Below, piece by piece: positions 1 through 5,913 of a stretch of 10,679 nucleotides of DNA. Below the pieces are notes generated by a model that worked only from the letters and a program-made list of their open reading frames with translations, was not told where the DNA came from and made no database searches. The stretch spans positions 1-10,679 of the forward strand of contig CAJARE010000155.1 of assembly GCA_903944255.1 (NCBI GenBank), in the 5' to 3' direction. The translations under genes and the position numbers were made by a program. This DNA is from an uncultured beta proteobacterium. GTDB lineage: Bacteria; Pseudomonadota; Gammaproteobacteria; Burkholderiales; Burkholderiaceae. Numbering within the stretch: the first letter of the stretch is position 1; each line of letters begins with the position of its first letter.

Positions 1-406
1 AGCCATCTAAACTGAGTTGAACGATTGGCACATCAGCATTGGGATACATATACTTCAGAACAGACCAAGCTCCGTGATCAATGCCCCACTCATTTTCCTC
101 AAGCACTACTGGAACATTTAATAACTCTTTTACTCGGTCAGCGAGCGCAGGAGATCCAGGGGCTGGATACTCAATATCAAACAGCGCTTGTGGGAACCCA
201 CCAAAATCATGAATTGTTTTAGGCTTTGGCATCGCGGTAACCCAAACTCCTCGGGTTACCCAATGCGCTGATATCACTAAAACAGCATCGGGGCGTTTTA
301 ATGATTTACCTAGTGAAGCCCAAGCCTGCGTATATCGATTCGGCTTTAAGGCATACATTGGACTACCATGGCCAGCAAATACAGCAGGTTGGCGATGGCT
401 AGTCAT
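1..406 (-). CDS. ygiD: YgiD-type class III extradiol dioxygenase (4,5-DOPA dioxygenase family), N-terminal part
   Basis: This is the first 135 codons of a LigB/DODA-family ring-cleaving dioxygenase; the C-terminal half lies beyond the left edge. The protein starts MTSHRQPAVFAGHGSPMYAL and closely resembles the E. coli YgiD N-terminus as I remember it. Visible motifs are GHGSP (His13), SAHW (His48), HDFGGFPQ (66-73) and GIDHGAW (108-114). His13 and His48 are the first two expected metal ligands of the family; the later ones are outside the window. Family members open catechol-type rings such as L-DOPA in vitro, but the natural substrate of bacterial YgiD is unsettled. The ATG at 404-406 is fixed by an in-frame TGA directly upstream. 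There is no good Shine-Dalgarno, and the start lies 9 nt after the stop of the small upstream gene, so translational coupling is likely. Family assignment is firm; substrate is not. Confidence 0.93.
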   Translation of the reverse strand, partial: MTSHRQPAVFAGHGSPMYALKPNRYTQAWASLGKSLKRPDAVLVISAHWVTRGVWVTAMPKPKTIHDFGGFPQALFDIEYPAPGSPALADRVKELLNVPVVLEENEWGIDHGAWSVLKYMYPNADVPIVQLSLDG

Positions 407-415
407 TCAAAGGAA

Positions 416-553
416 TTAACCGAATACGTAACCAGTATGAGCTGCAACCAATGCGAACAAAATTGCCAAGCTTGTCGCAACGGCTAACATGACGATCAAA
501 GTAATGATCTTTTTGTTAACTTCTTCTTTAGGCTCGTTGTGCCATTCGTTCAT
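416..553 (-). CDS. Small single-helix membrane protein (45 aa), function unknown
   Basis: A 45-residue protein, MNEWHNEPKEEVNKK followed by one hydrophobic segment (about residues 16-38) and a short tail HTGYVFG. The charged N-terminus ending in two lysines before the helix suggests the N-terminus faces the cytoplasm. The ATG at 551-553 has a good ribosome site, AGAGGA at 560-565, with 6 nt spacing. The stop TAA (416-418) is 9 nt before the ygiD start, so the two are probably on one transcript. I do not recognise the family. Its reality is supported by the ribosome site, the clean amphipathic/hydrophobic layout and the tight spacing. A role as a small subunit or helper of another membrane protein is possible but unsupported. 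Confidence 0.72.
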   Translation of the reverse strand: MNEWHNEPKEEVNKKIITLIVMLAVATSLAILFALVAAHTGYVFG

Positions 554-597
554 GCTAAATCCTCTGTATACACATTAATCAATAGCGTGATTATCCA

Positions 598-765
598 CTA
601 TCGACCTCGCCCAGCTTTACGCATCATGCCTTTTCCACCACCAAAACCTGCCTGAGGCCTTCCTGCTGGCCCGGATGGTCCCTTGGGGGCGGGTGGACGT
701 GGCGCTGGCTTAGCGATTACGGGCTTAACTGGGTTCTTGGGATCGGGTTTTTTATCGTCAGTCAC
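598..765 (-). CDS. Pro/Gly/Lys-rich small protein with GTG start (55 aa), function unknown
   Basis: A 55-residue low-complexity protein. The N-terminal half is rich in Pro and Lys (DDKKPDPKNPVKP, then KPAPRPPAPKGP), the middle has Gly/Ala/Pro (SGPAGRPQAG), and the C-terminus is basic and glycine-rich (GFGGGKGMMRKAGRGR). It has no membrane segment or signal peptide and is probably disordered and cationic, which could fit nucleic-acid or protein binding, but that is only inference. The GTG start (763-765) is fixed by AGGAG at 772-776 with 6 nt spacing and by an in-frame TAG at 775-777. It is separated by 44 bp from the downstream small membrane protein gene. I do not recognise the family. Confidence 0.65.
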   Translation of the reverse strand: MTDDKKPDPKNPVKPVIAKPAPRPPAPKGPSGPAGRPQAGFGGGKGMMRKAGRGR

Positions 766-771
766 TTTTTG

Positions 772-776
772 CTCCT
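772..776 (-). promoter_or_regulatory. Ribosome binding site deciding the GTG start at 765
   Basis: Minus-strand AGGAG lies 6 nt upstream of GTG. It makes the small Pro/Gly-rich gene credible despite its non-ATG start and lies within the 28-bp gap shared with the divergent protease gene. Confidence 0.7.
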
Positions 777-793
777 ATAGATATCATATTGCC

Positions 794-1456
794 ATGATTA
801 CTGACTATTCTATCCAAGCCATTGCAATTAATGCGATTCCCTTAATTTTCGCCATTACTATCCATGAGGCAGCCCACGGCTATGCGGCCCGTAGGTTCGG
901 CGACAACACAGCCTATTTACTTGGTCGAGTGACCTTAAACCCTGCCAAACATATTGATCTGGTAGGTACCATTCTGATCCCTTTAGCGCTAATACTGACT
1001 GGCTCACCATTCTTGGTTGGGTATGCCAAACCAGTACCAGTCAACTTTGGGCGCCTCAGAAACCCCAGAATTGATTCAATTTGGGTTGCATTAGCGGGAC
1101 CAGGCTCCAATTTCTTCCAGGCCATCATTTGGGCGATATTGCTGATCCTTCTTCTAGGGTTTGGGATTAATGAAAAGTTCTTTATCGAGATGGCGCAAGC
1201 TGGCATGAGATGGAATCTGGTTTTGCTCGTATTTAATCTATTTCCTTTACCGCCGCTAGATGGCGGTCGAATACTATCTAGCCTGCTGCCAGCCCGACAG
1301 TCCATTGCCCTAGGAAAACTGGAGCCTTGGGGCTTTTTTATCGTTCTTGCCTTGGTTTTTACAGGAATCATCGGCAGTCTATGGATGGAGCCACTCATCG
1401 CATTTTTTAAGTGGCTTCTTTACCTTATTACGCTACCCCTGCAAATGATTCTCTAG
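794..1456 (+). CDS. Site-2 protease family (M50) intramembrane zinc metalloprotease
   Basis: A 220-residue membrane protease of the short, PDZ-less M50 group (YwhC-like). The zinc motif HEAAH is at residues 24-28 within the first hydrophobic segment, and the second metal-binding motif LPPLDGGR is at 152-159 with Asp156 as the expected third ligand. A VALAGPGSN segment (98-106) matches the conserved glycine-rich turn of the family, and further hydrophobic helices fill the C-terminus. Family members cut substrates inside the inner membrane; no substrate is suggested by the neighbours. I chose the ATG at 794: an open frame extends upstream to 683, but that part is the antisense of the small Pro/Gly-rich gene and does not look like protease sequence. 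The start lacks a clear Shine-Dalgarno, so translation may be leaderless or weak. Its promoter must lie largely inside the opposite gene. Confidence 0.92.
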   Translation: MITDYSIQAIAINAIPLIFAITIHEAAHGYAARRFGDNTAYLLGRVTLNPAKHIDLVGTILIPLALILTGSPFLVGYAKPVPVNFGRLRNPRIDSIWVALAGPGSNFFQAIIWAILLILLLGFGINEKFFIEMAQAGMRWNLVLLVFNLFPLPPLDGGRILSSLLPARQSIALGKLEPWGFFIVLALVFTGIIGSLWMEPLIAFFKWLLYLITLPLQMIL

Positions 1457-1558
1457 ACTGCTACTGCGGCAAAAAACGCCATTCTGGGGTATGCTCATTT
1501 CACGGTCAGATTACCCCACTTTTACCCCCATTCACCCCCTAATCAATAGAGGCCTCTT
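1457..1558 (+). promoter_or_regulatory. Leader and presumed promoter region of the cytochrome c' gene
   Basis: This 102-bp gap precedes the cytochrome c' gene. It ends with AGAGG at 1548-1552, 6 nt before the ATG, a normal ribosome site. That site sits inside a perfect 10-bp palindrome AGAGGCCTCT (1548-1557). Upstream are three C tracts at 1514-1517, 1525-1529 and 1535-1539, about one helical turn apart. TATGCT at 1490-1495 could be a -10 element, but I see no convincing -35 partner. Confidence 0.4.
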
Positions 1559-2011
1559 ATGAAACTACAAAAAATTATTCTCGCTGCTACCGCTACCATT
1601 CTCACAATTGGTTCAGGCTTTGCTTTTGCTCAATTCCAGAAGCCTGAAGATGCAATTAAATATCGTCAAAGCGTCTTTACCGTCTTAGGCAATTCTTTTG
1701 GAAAGATTGGCGCGGTTGTCAAAGGTGAAGCCCCATACAACAAAGATGATGTTGCCAAGAACGCAGCCATTGTTGCGATGATGTCTACTTTGCCATGGCA
1801 GGCATTTGGACCAGGCACAGAAGGTGGTAAAGCACAACCCGCTATTTGGTCTGATAACGCTAAGTTCAAAGCAGCTTCTGAAAAAATGCAGTTAGCAGTA
1901 GTTGATCTGAATAAAGCGGCTCAGTCTGGAGACTTAGAAAATATCAAGAAAGCGTTTGGCGCCACAGGGCAAACTTGTAAAGGTTGTCACGACGATTTTA
2001 GGAAGAAGTAA
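1559..2011 (+). CDS. Periplasmic cytochrome c' (class II cytochrome c, c556/c-prime family)
   Basis: A 150-residue precursor. Residues 1-24 are a Sec signal peptide (basic MKLQK start, hydrophobic core, cleavage expected at AFA|Q). The mature part is a four-helix bundle type sequence with the haem-attachment motif CKGCH at 140-144, very near the C-terminus as expected for class II cytochromes c. The KYRQSVFTVLGNSFGKIGA stretch corresponds to helix 1. I see no obvious Met ligand there, so a five-coordinate c' haem is more likely than a Met-ligated c556 haem; this is inference. The protein would carry electrons or bind small gases such as NO in the periplasm. The adjacent gene encodes a cytochrome b561, a common redox partner, but it is transcribed convergently and the two coding ends overlap by 14 bp. 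Confidence 0.93.
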   Translation: MKLQKIILAATATILTIGSGFAFAQFQKPEDAIKYRQSVFTVLGNSFGKIGAVVKGEAPYNKDDVAKNAAIVAMMSTLPWQAFGPGTEGGKAQPAIWSDNAKFKAASEKMQLAVVDLNKAAQSGDLENIKKAFGATGQTCKGCHDDFRKK

Positions 2012-2681
2012 TCAAATAACCCACTGCTACAGCGATCACGCTCAATAGAATCAAGGCGAGCGTACGCTGCATAAAACCATCCTTGGATGGTCGACCCAAG
2101 TCAGCTGGCAAATAATTTGCCTCCTCGCTTGGGTCAATTTCTTTATCGCCGCTGAACATTGGCCCAATCAAATCTTCACCCTTAAATTTGCGATAGTAAA
2201 CAATAGCTGCAATATGAATAGCAATGAAGGTATAGATCAGAAACTGATTGCCCTCGTGAATCTGCGCGAAAAGAGAGGCCATTAGGTTAGAAACATATTT
2301 AGACAGCGGGCCCTGAAAAGCAATTTCATCATCTACAAATAAGCCCGTAAATACTTGCACACTCAATACAAAGAGCAGCGCAAAAACAGAAATAGCCCCT
2401 AGAGGGTTGTGACCTAAAACCCGGGGTGACTTGCCACTCAGATAATTCAACATACTTTCCTTTGAGGGAAAGAAGCTAGCAAAGCGAGCATGGGTTGAGC
2501 CGATAAACCCCCAGACGATCCTAAATAGCAATAAGACCAAAATACTGTAACCAAAATAAGCATGCCACTCCATGGCATTACCACCTATATTGACGCTGAC
2601 CAAGCTACCGACAATGCACAAGACCAATAGCCAATGAAATAGCCGAATTGGTAGGTCCCAAACACGAATGATTTTCTTCAT
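1998..2681 (-). CDS. Cytochrome b561-family membrane cytochrome b
   Basis: A 227-residue di-haem membrane cytochrome of the bacterial b561/Ni-Fe hydrogenase cyt-b type fold. It begins KKIIRVWDLPIRLFHWLL, the usual start of the family. Candidate haem-ligating histidines are His16 (FHW), His40 (EWHAYFGY), His142 (QIHEG) and His156 (AIHIAA). Four core helices end near residue 163, followed by the typical RKFKGEDLIGPMFSGDK segment. A polar linker (about 177-203) then leads to an extra C-terminal hydrophobic segment (about 204-223). It probably passes electrons between the quinone pool and the neighbouring cytochrome c'. I prefer the ATG at 2679-2681 because the family sequence begins there. A TTG at 2718-2720 would add 13 unlike residues. 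AGGA directly abuts the ATG, too close for a normal ribosome site. The promoter shares the 44-bp gap with the divergent exporter gene. Confidence 0.9.
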   Translation of the reverse strand: MKKIIRVWDLPIRLFHWLLVLCIVGSLVSVNIGGNAMEWHAYFGYSILVLLLFRIVWGFIGSTHARFASFFPSKESMLNYLSGKSPRVLGHNPLGAISVFALLFVLSVQVFTGLFVDDEIAFQGPLSKYVSNLMASLFAQIHEGNQFLIYTFIAIHIAAIVYYRKFKGEDLIGPMFSGDKEIDPSEEANYLPADLGRPSKDGFMQRTLALILLSVIAVAVGYLITSS

Positions 2682-2725
2682 TCCTAAAGAATAAAGCAGG
2701 ATCTGACTTAAACTAAGCAAAATTC

Positions 2726-3931
2726 ATGAACCCTAGCAAAGCCTTTAGAACCCTACTGCTCTACCGCATTGGCGCGACCTTAAGTTATCAGATCACGATG
2801 GTGGCGGTTGGTTGGCACATTTACGAAATTACGAACAGCGTAGTTTCACTAGGACTGATCGGCCTAGCTGAGTTAATTCCTTACTTTGCCCTCGCCTTAT
2901 ATTCAGGTCATGCGGTAGATCACTACTCCAGAAAACTGATTGCAGCATTAGCCTGTGTAATACATATGGCAGTAGCTTTATTTCTGACGGCGATTGCACT
3001 TGGATGGTTAACACCGCCTGTTCCCCTCATTTATTGCGCAGTCGCCTTTATTGGTGTTGGCCGCGCCCTATTGCGCCCATCCTACCAAGCTCTCTTTGGA
3101 CAAATCATTCCAAGAGACCAACTTACCCGCTATACCGCCTATGCTTCTTCTGCATTTCAGATTTGCGTAGTAGCAGGTCCAGGACTTGGTGGCTTGATGA
3201 TTGGTTTCGCTGGCTTAGAGTGGACTTATTTATTGGCAGCCTTCTGTGCTGTCTTTGGTTTGTATGGCATTACCTTTATTAAAGTGATTCAAGAAAAGAG
3301 GGGTGAACTCTCTAATCATTTTTTGAAAAGCTTTTTACAAGGATTTCATTATGTTAGAAAACATGAATTGATATTGAGTGTGATGGCGCTCGATATGTTT
3401 GCTGTACTTTTTGGAGGTGCAGTCTCGATTCTGCCGGCTTTTGTAAAAGAAGTTCTAAATGCGGGGCCTGAGACTCTGGGCATATTACGAGCAGCACCGG
3501 CAGCTGGCGCTGTCATTACAGGAATTTACCTCGCAAGACGTCCCATACTGACTGAGTCGGGCAAATATCTTCTTCTCTCAGTAGCAGGGTTTGGTATTGC
3601 CATTATTGCTTTTGCTATCTCCAGTAATCTCTGGATCTGCGCATTTTTCTTATTCATCTCTGGTTGCTGTGATTCTGTTTCAGTAGTGATTCGCGGTAGC
3701 ATCATGCAACTTACAACACCAGATCACATGCGCGGTAGGATTAGCGCCATTAATGGCATCTTCATCGGCTCATCAAATGAACTAGGCGCCCTCGAGTCAG
3801 GTATTGCAGCAAGTCTAATGGGCTTAGTACCCTCGATCATATTTGGCGGAGCCGCGACGATCTTGGTTGTTGCACTGACCTATCGACTCGCGCCCAACTT
3901 GCGCAAACTCAATATCAAAGATATTGCCTAG
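2726..3931 (+). CDS. Major facilitator superfamily exporter, EntS-like (MFS_3 type)
   Basis: A 401-residue polytopic inner-membrane protein with hydrophobic segments along its whole length. The loop 2-3 motif A is visible as GHAVDHYSRK (61-70), the GPGLGG turn is at 151-156, and the late motif MRGRISAIN plus GSSNELGALESG (335-359) is typical of the EntS/MFS_3 group of proton-driven exporters. Members export siderophores, drugs or metabolites; there are no siderophore genes nearby, so the substrate is unknown. The ATG at 2726 has no recognisable Shine-Dalgarno, and the 44-bp gap to the divergent cytochrome b gene must hold the promoters of both. The gene ends 10 bp before the convergent dehydrogenase gene, with no visible terminator hairpin between them. 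Confidence 0.9.
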   Translation: MNPSKAFRTLLLYRIGATLSYQITMVAVGWHIYEITNSVVSLGLIGLAELIPYFALALYSGHAVDHYSRKLIAALACVIHMAVALFLTAIALGWLTPPVPLIYCAVAFIGVGRALLRPSYQALFGQIIPRDQLTRYTAYASSAFQICVVAGPGLGGLMIGFAGLEWTYLLAAFCAVFGLYGITFIKVIQEKRGELSNHFLKSFLQGFHYVRKHELILSVMALDMFAVLFGGAVSILPAFVKEVLNAGPETLGILRAAPAAGAVITGIYLARRPILTESGKYLLLSVAGFGIAIIAFAISSNLWICAFFLFISGCCDSVSVVIRGSIMQLTTPDHMRGRISAINGIFIGSSNELGALESGIAASLMGLVPSIIFGGAATILVVALTYRLAPNLRKLNIKDIA

Positions 3932-3941
3932 CCAGCCCTCA

Positions 3942-4886
3942 TCATTGTTTAATTTCCGGCAGGTCTTTCTGAATAATTTTTAAGCCCTCACGCAACGCTT
4001 TCTGATAACGCTTACGCTCTGCTTGAATCGTTTCTGCAGTCCAAGAGAAAAATCCTTCCCCAGTTTTCATACCAAACTTCCCGCTCTCCACGCGCTCACT
4101 TAAGCACTTTGCAATCGTAGAAGAGTTATTTAAGGAAGGGTAAATCGTCGCTCCTCCAGCAGCATGGATTTCAAGCCCTGCATGATCTCGCTGCATTGCT
4201 GGACCCGCTGCGATATAACGAAAACCAAATCCAAAGCGGACTGCTTTATCGATATCTTCAGGAGTACATATACCTTGATCTACCATCGAGAATGCTTCAC
4301 GTGATAAGGCATGTTGCAAACGATTAGCCAAGAATCCGGGTAAATCTTTTTTAACAGTCACTGGAACCATGCCACAAGCAGTCATCAACCTAGTAAGACT
4401 GTCGGCAACCATGGGTGAAGTTTTCTCACCATAAACTACTTCTACACAGGGAATTAAATGGGCCGGCATAAAAAAATGTAGACCAATCATTCGTGCTGCT
4501 GTTTTCAAACCGCTCGCAATTTGGCTAATTGGAAAACTAGTGCTATTACTTGCTAATACGGCTTCTGGCTTTGCATACTTCTCAAGTTTGGCAAATAATT
4601 CTTGTTTGATATCTAAGCGCTCAGGCACGCACTCAATCACCAAATCCACATCTGACCAATCTACTTCTTCTAAAGTCCCAGCAGTGCTAAGTAGATGAAC
4701 ACGATTTTCGTAACCTAACTCAGCTAGGGTATTTGCAAAATAATCTGGCAAAAGGGCTCTGCGTTCAGTGGTAGGCTCAACGACTTGCACAGCACAACCG
4801 CCACGCGCGCAGACGGCGGCTACGTCTGCGCCCATAGTGCCCCCTCCAACAATGACTACTTTAGTTTCGGCCGGGGTAAACAACAT
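3942..4886 (-). CDS. 3-hydroxyacyl-CoA dehydrogenase-fold NAD-dependent beta-hydroxyacid dehydrogenase
   Basis: A 314-residue two-domain dehydrogenase. The N-terminal Rossmann motif is GGGTMG (14-19), and the acidic Glu37 at the end of strand 2 favours NAD over NADP. The family signature SNSTS is at 113-117. His137 (GLHFFMPAH), Glu149 and Asn188 fall at the spacing expected for the His-Glu pair and active-site Asn of this fold. The C-terminal helical domain spans about 183-285. The length is that of single-function dehydrogenases (fatty 3-hydroxybutyryl-CoA, L-carnitine and L-gulonate dehydrogenase relatives) rather than multifunctional FadB. With no thiolase or CoA-ligase nearby but a sugar-acid-like operon divergently next door, a free hydroxy acid substrate is plausible; this is inference. 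The ATG at 4884-4886 has AGGAG 8 nt upstream and an in-frame TGA blocks a longer start. Confidence 0.88.
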   Translation of the reverse strand: MLFTPAETKVVIVGGGTMGADVAAVCARGGCAVQVVEPTTERRALLPDYFANTLAELGYENRVHLLSTAGTLEEVDWSDVDLVIECVPERLDIKQELFAKLEKYAKPEAVLASNSTSFPISQIASGLKTAARMIGLHFFMPAHLIPCVEVVYGEKTSPMVADSLTRLMTACGMVPVTVKKDLPGFLANRLQHALSREAFSMVDQGICTPEDIDKAVRFGFGFRYIAAGPAMQRDHAGLEIHAAGGATIYPSLNNSSTIAKCLSERVESGKFGMKTGEGFFSWTAETIQAERKRYQKALREGLKIIQKDLPEIKQ

Positions 4887-4972
4887 GACATATTCTCCTC
4901 ATAGGGGGCGCAATTTTAGGTAAAAATTCTCTTACAATGGGTGCATTATTCCAATAAAAAAGTTAGTGAGAC
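4887..4972. promoter_or_regulatory. Divergent promoter region of the hydroxyacid module
   Basis: This 86-bp AT-rich gap must hold the promoters for both the minus-strand 3-hydroxyacid dehydrogenase and the four-gene plus-strand operon. TACAAT at 4933-4938 is a fair plus-strand -10 candidate, and TAAAAT on the minus strand (around 4913-4919) a possible -10 for the other side; neither has a good -35. The inverted repeat AATTTT (4912-4917) and AAAATT (4923-4928), separated by AGGTA, could be an operator. The layout suggests co-regulation of the two sides. Confidence 0.4.
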
Positions 4973-5902
4973 ATGATCCCCGTCAATTCGGTGCTTGAGG
5001 TCGGCCATTTCCCTGAAATCATGCAGGCAGAAATTGATCGCCGCTTTACTCCAATACTCCATCCTGATCCAGCAGCCCCAGCACCGAAAGGTCATTTTGA
5101 GGCCATCTTAGTTCGCTCTAACATTAATCTGCCTGAAACCTTAGTTAGGCAAATCCCCAGCATCAGAATGGTATCAACCTGTGGTGTTGGTTATGACAAT
5201 CTTCCGCTGGCTTACCTTAAAGAGCGGGGAATCAAAATCAGCAACACCCCAGGGGTTCTCAATGATGCTGTTTGTGAGCTAGCGATGGGAATAATGCTCG
5301 GACTCTTACGGCGCCTCCCTGAAGCCCAAGAACTTGTCAAAAGTACTGCCTGGTCTAAGGGTCCCTTTAGGATTACCACCACCCTATCGGGTAAACGAGT
5401 TGGTATTGCTGGGATGGGTCGGATTGGGCAAGATTTAGCTGCACGTCTCTTACCCTTTAAGGTAGAAATTTGTTATAGCGGACCCTCTCCTAAGAACTTG
5501 CCATATACCTATATTAAAGACATCAAATCATTAGCGGATGCTTGTGATGTGCTTTTTTTAACCTGTCCAGCCACTCCCGATACGGATAAAATGGTCAACG
5601 CTCAAGTGCTTGAAGCGCTTGGTCCCAAAGGTTACTTAATTAATATTGCTCGTGGCAGCGTGATTGATGAACCTGCTCTTTTATATGCACTGCAGCATAA
5701 AAGGATTGCTGGCGCAGCCTTGGATGTCTTTGAAAATGAACCTAATCCTAATATTGCCTTTTTAAATCTTGATAATGTAGTGTTAACGCCTCATATAGGC
5801 AGCGCTACCGCAGAAACACGGATAGCAATGACTCGTTTAGCAGTAGATAATTTAGAAGCCTTTTTTAACCAGCAGCCACTTCTGACAGAAGTAAAAAATT
5901 AA
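4973..5902 (+). CDS. D-2-hydroxyacid dehydrogenase (GhrB/hydroxypyruvate reductase-like)
   Basis: A 309-residue cytosolic oxidoreductase that interconverts 2-keto acids and D-2-hydroxy acids. The substrate-binding segment STCGVGYDN is at 68-76, the Rossmann motif GMGRIG at 147-152, and the catalytic triad is Arg227 (ARGS), Glu256 (ENEP) and His274 (TPHIGS). After strand 2 the sequence reads YSGPSPK (168-174) without the Asp that binds NAD ribose, so NADP(H) use is likely; this is inference. Closest recognisable groups reduce glyoxylate, hydroxypyruvate or 2-keto sugar acids. It is the first gene of the operon; the next gene starts 11 bp after its stop. The ATG at 4973 is preceded by a weak GTGAG ribosome site. 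Family assignment is firm; the substrate is not. Confidence 0.92.
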   Translation: MIPVNSVLEVGHFPEIMQAEIDRRFTPILHPDPAAPAPKGHFEAILVRSNINLPETLVRQIPSIRMVSTCGVGYDNLPLAYLKERGIKISNTPGVLNDAVCELAMGIMLGLLRRLPEAQELVKSTAWSKGPFRITTTLSGKRVGIAGMGRIGQDLAARLLPFKVEICYSGPSPKNLPYTYIKDIKSLADACDVLFLTCPATPDTDKMVNAQVLEALGPKGYLINIARGSVIDEPALLYALQHKRIAGAALDVFENEPNPNIAFLNLDNVVLTPHIGSATAETRIAMTRLAVDNLEAFFNQQPLLTEVKN

Positions 5903-5913
5903 TCGGAGCAAGA

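Noticed and set aside
25..222. 65-codon plus-strand open frame
   Set aside because: Antisense to the ygiD coding region, with no recognisable protein features.
565..572. TGTATACA palindrome upstream of the small membrane protein gene
   Set aside because: Eight bases only, with no supporting repeat or promoter elements; likely chance.
683..793. 37-codon N-terminal extension of the site-2 protease
   Set aside because: It is the antisense of the small GTG-start gene, is not protease-like, and the family protein begins naturally at the ATG at 794.
1466..1480. Terminator hairpin after the site-2 protease gene
   Set aside because: Only a 3-bp GGC/GCC stem around an A-rich loop; too weak.
1514..1539. 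G-quadruplex on the minus strand
   Set aside because: Only three G runs are close together; a fourth on the same strand is missing.
2682..2720. TTG start adding 13 residues to the cytochrome b561
   Set aside because: The family sequence begins at the ATG at 2681 and the added residues are not family-like, though the ribosome site does not settle it.
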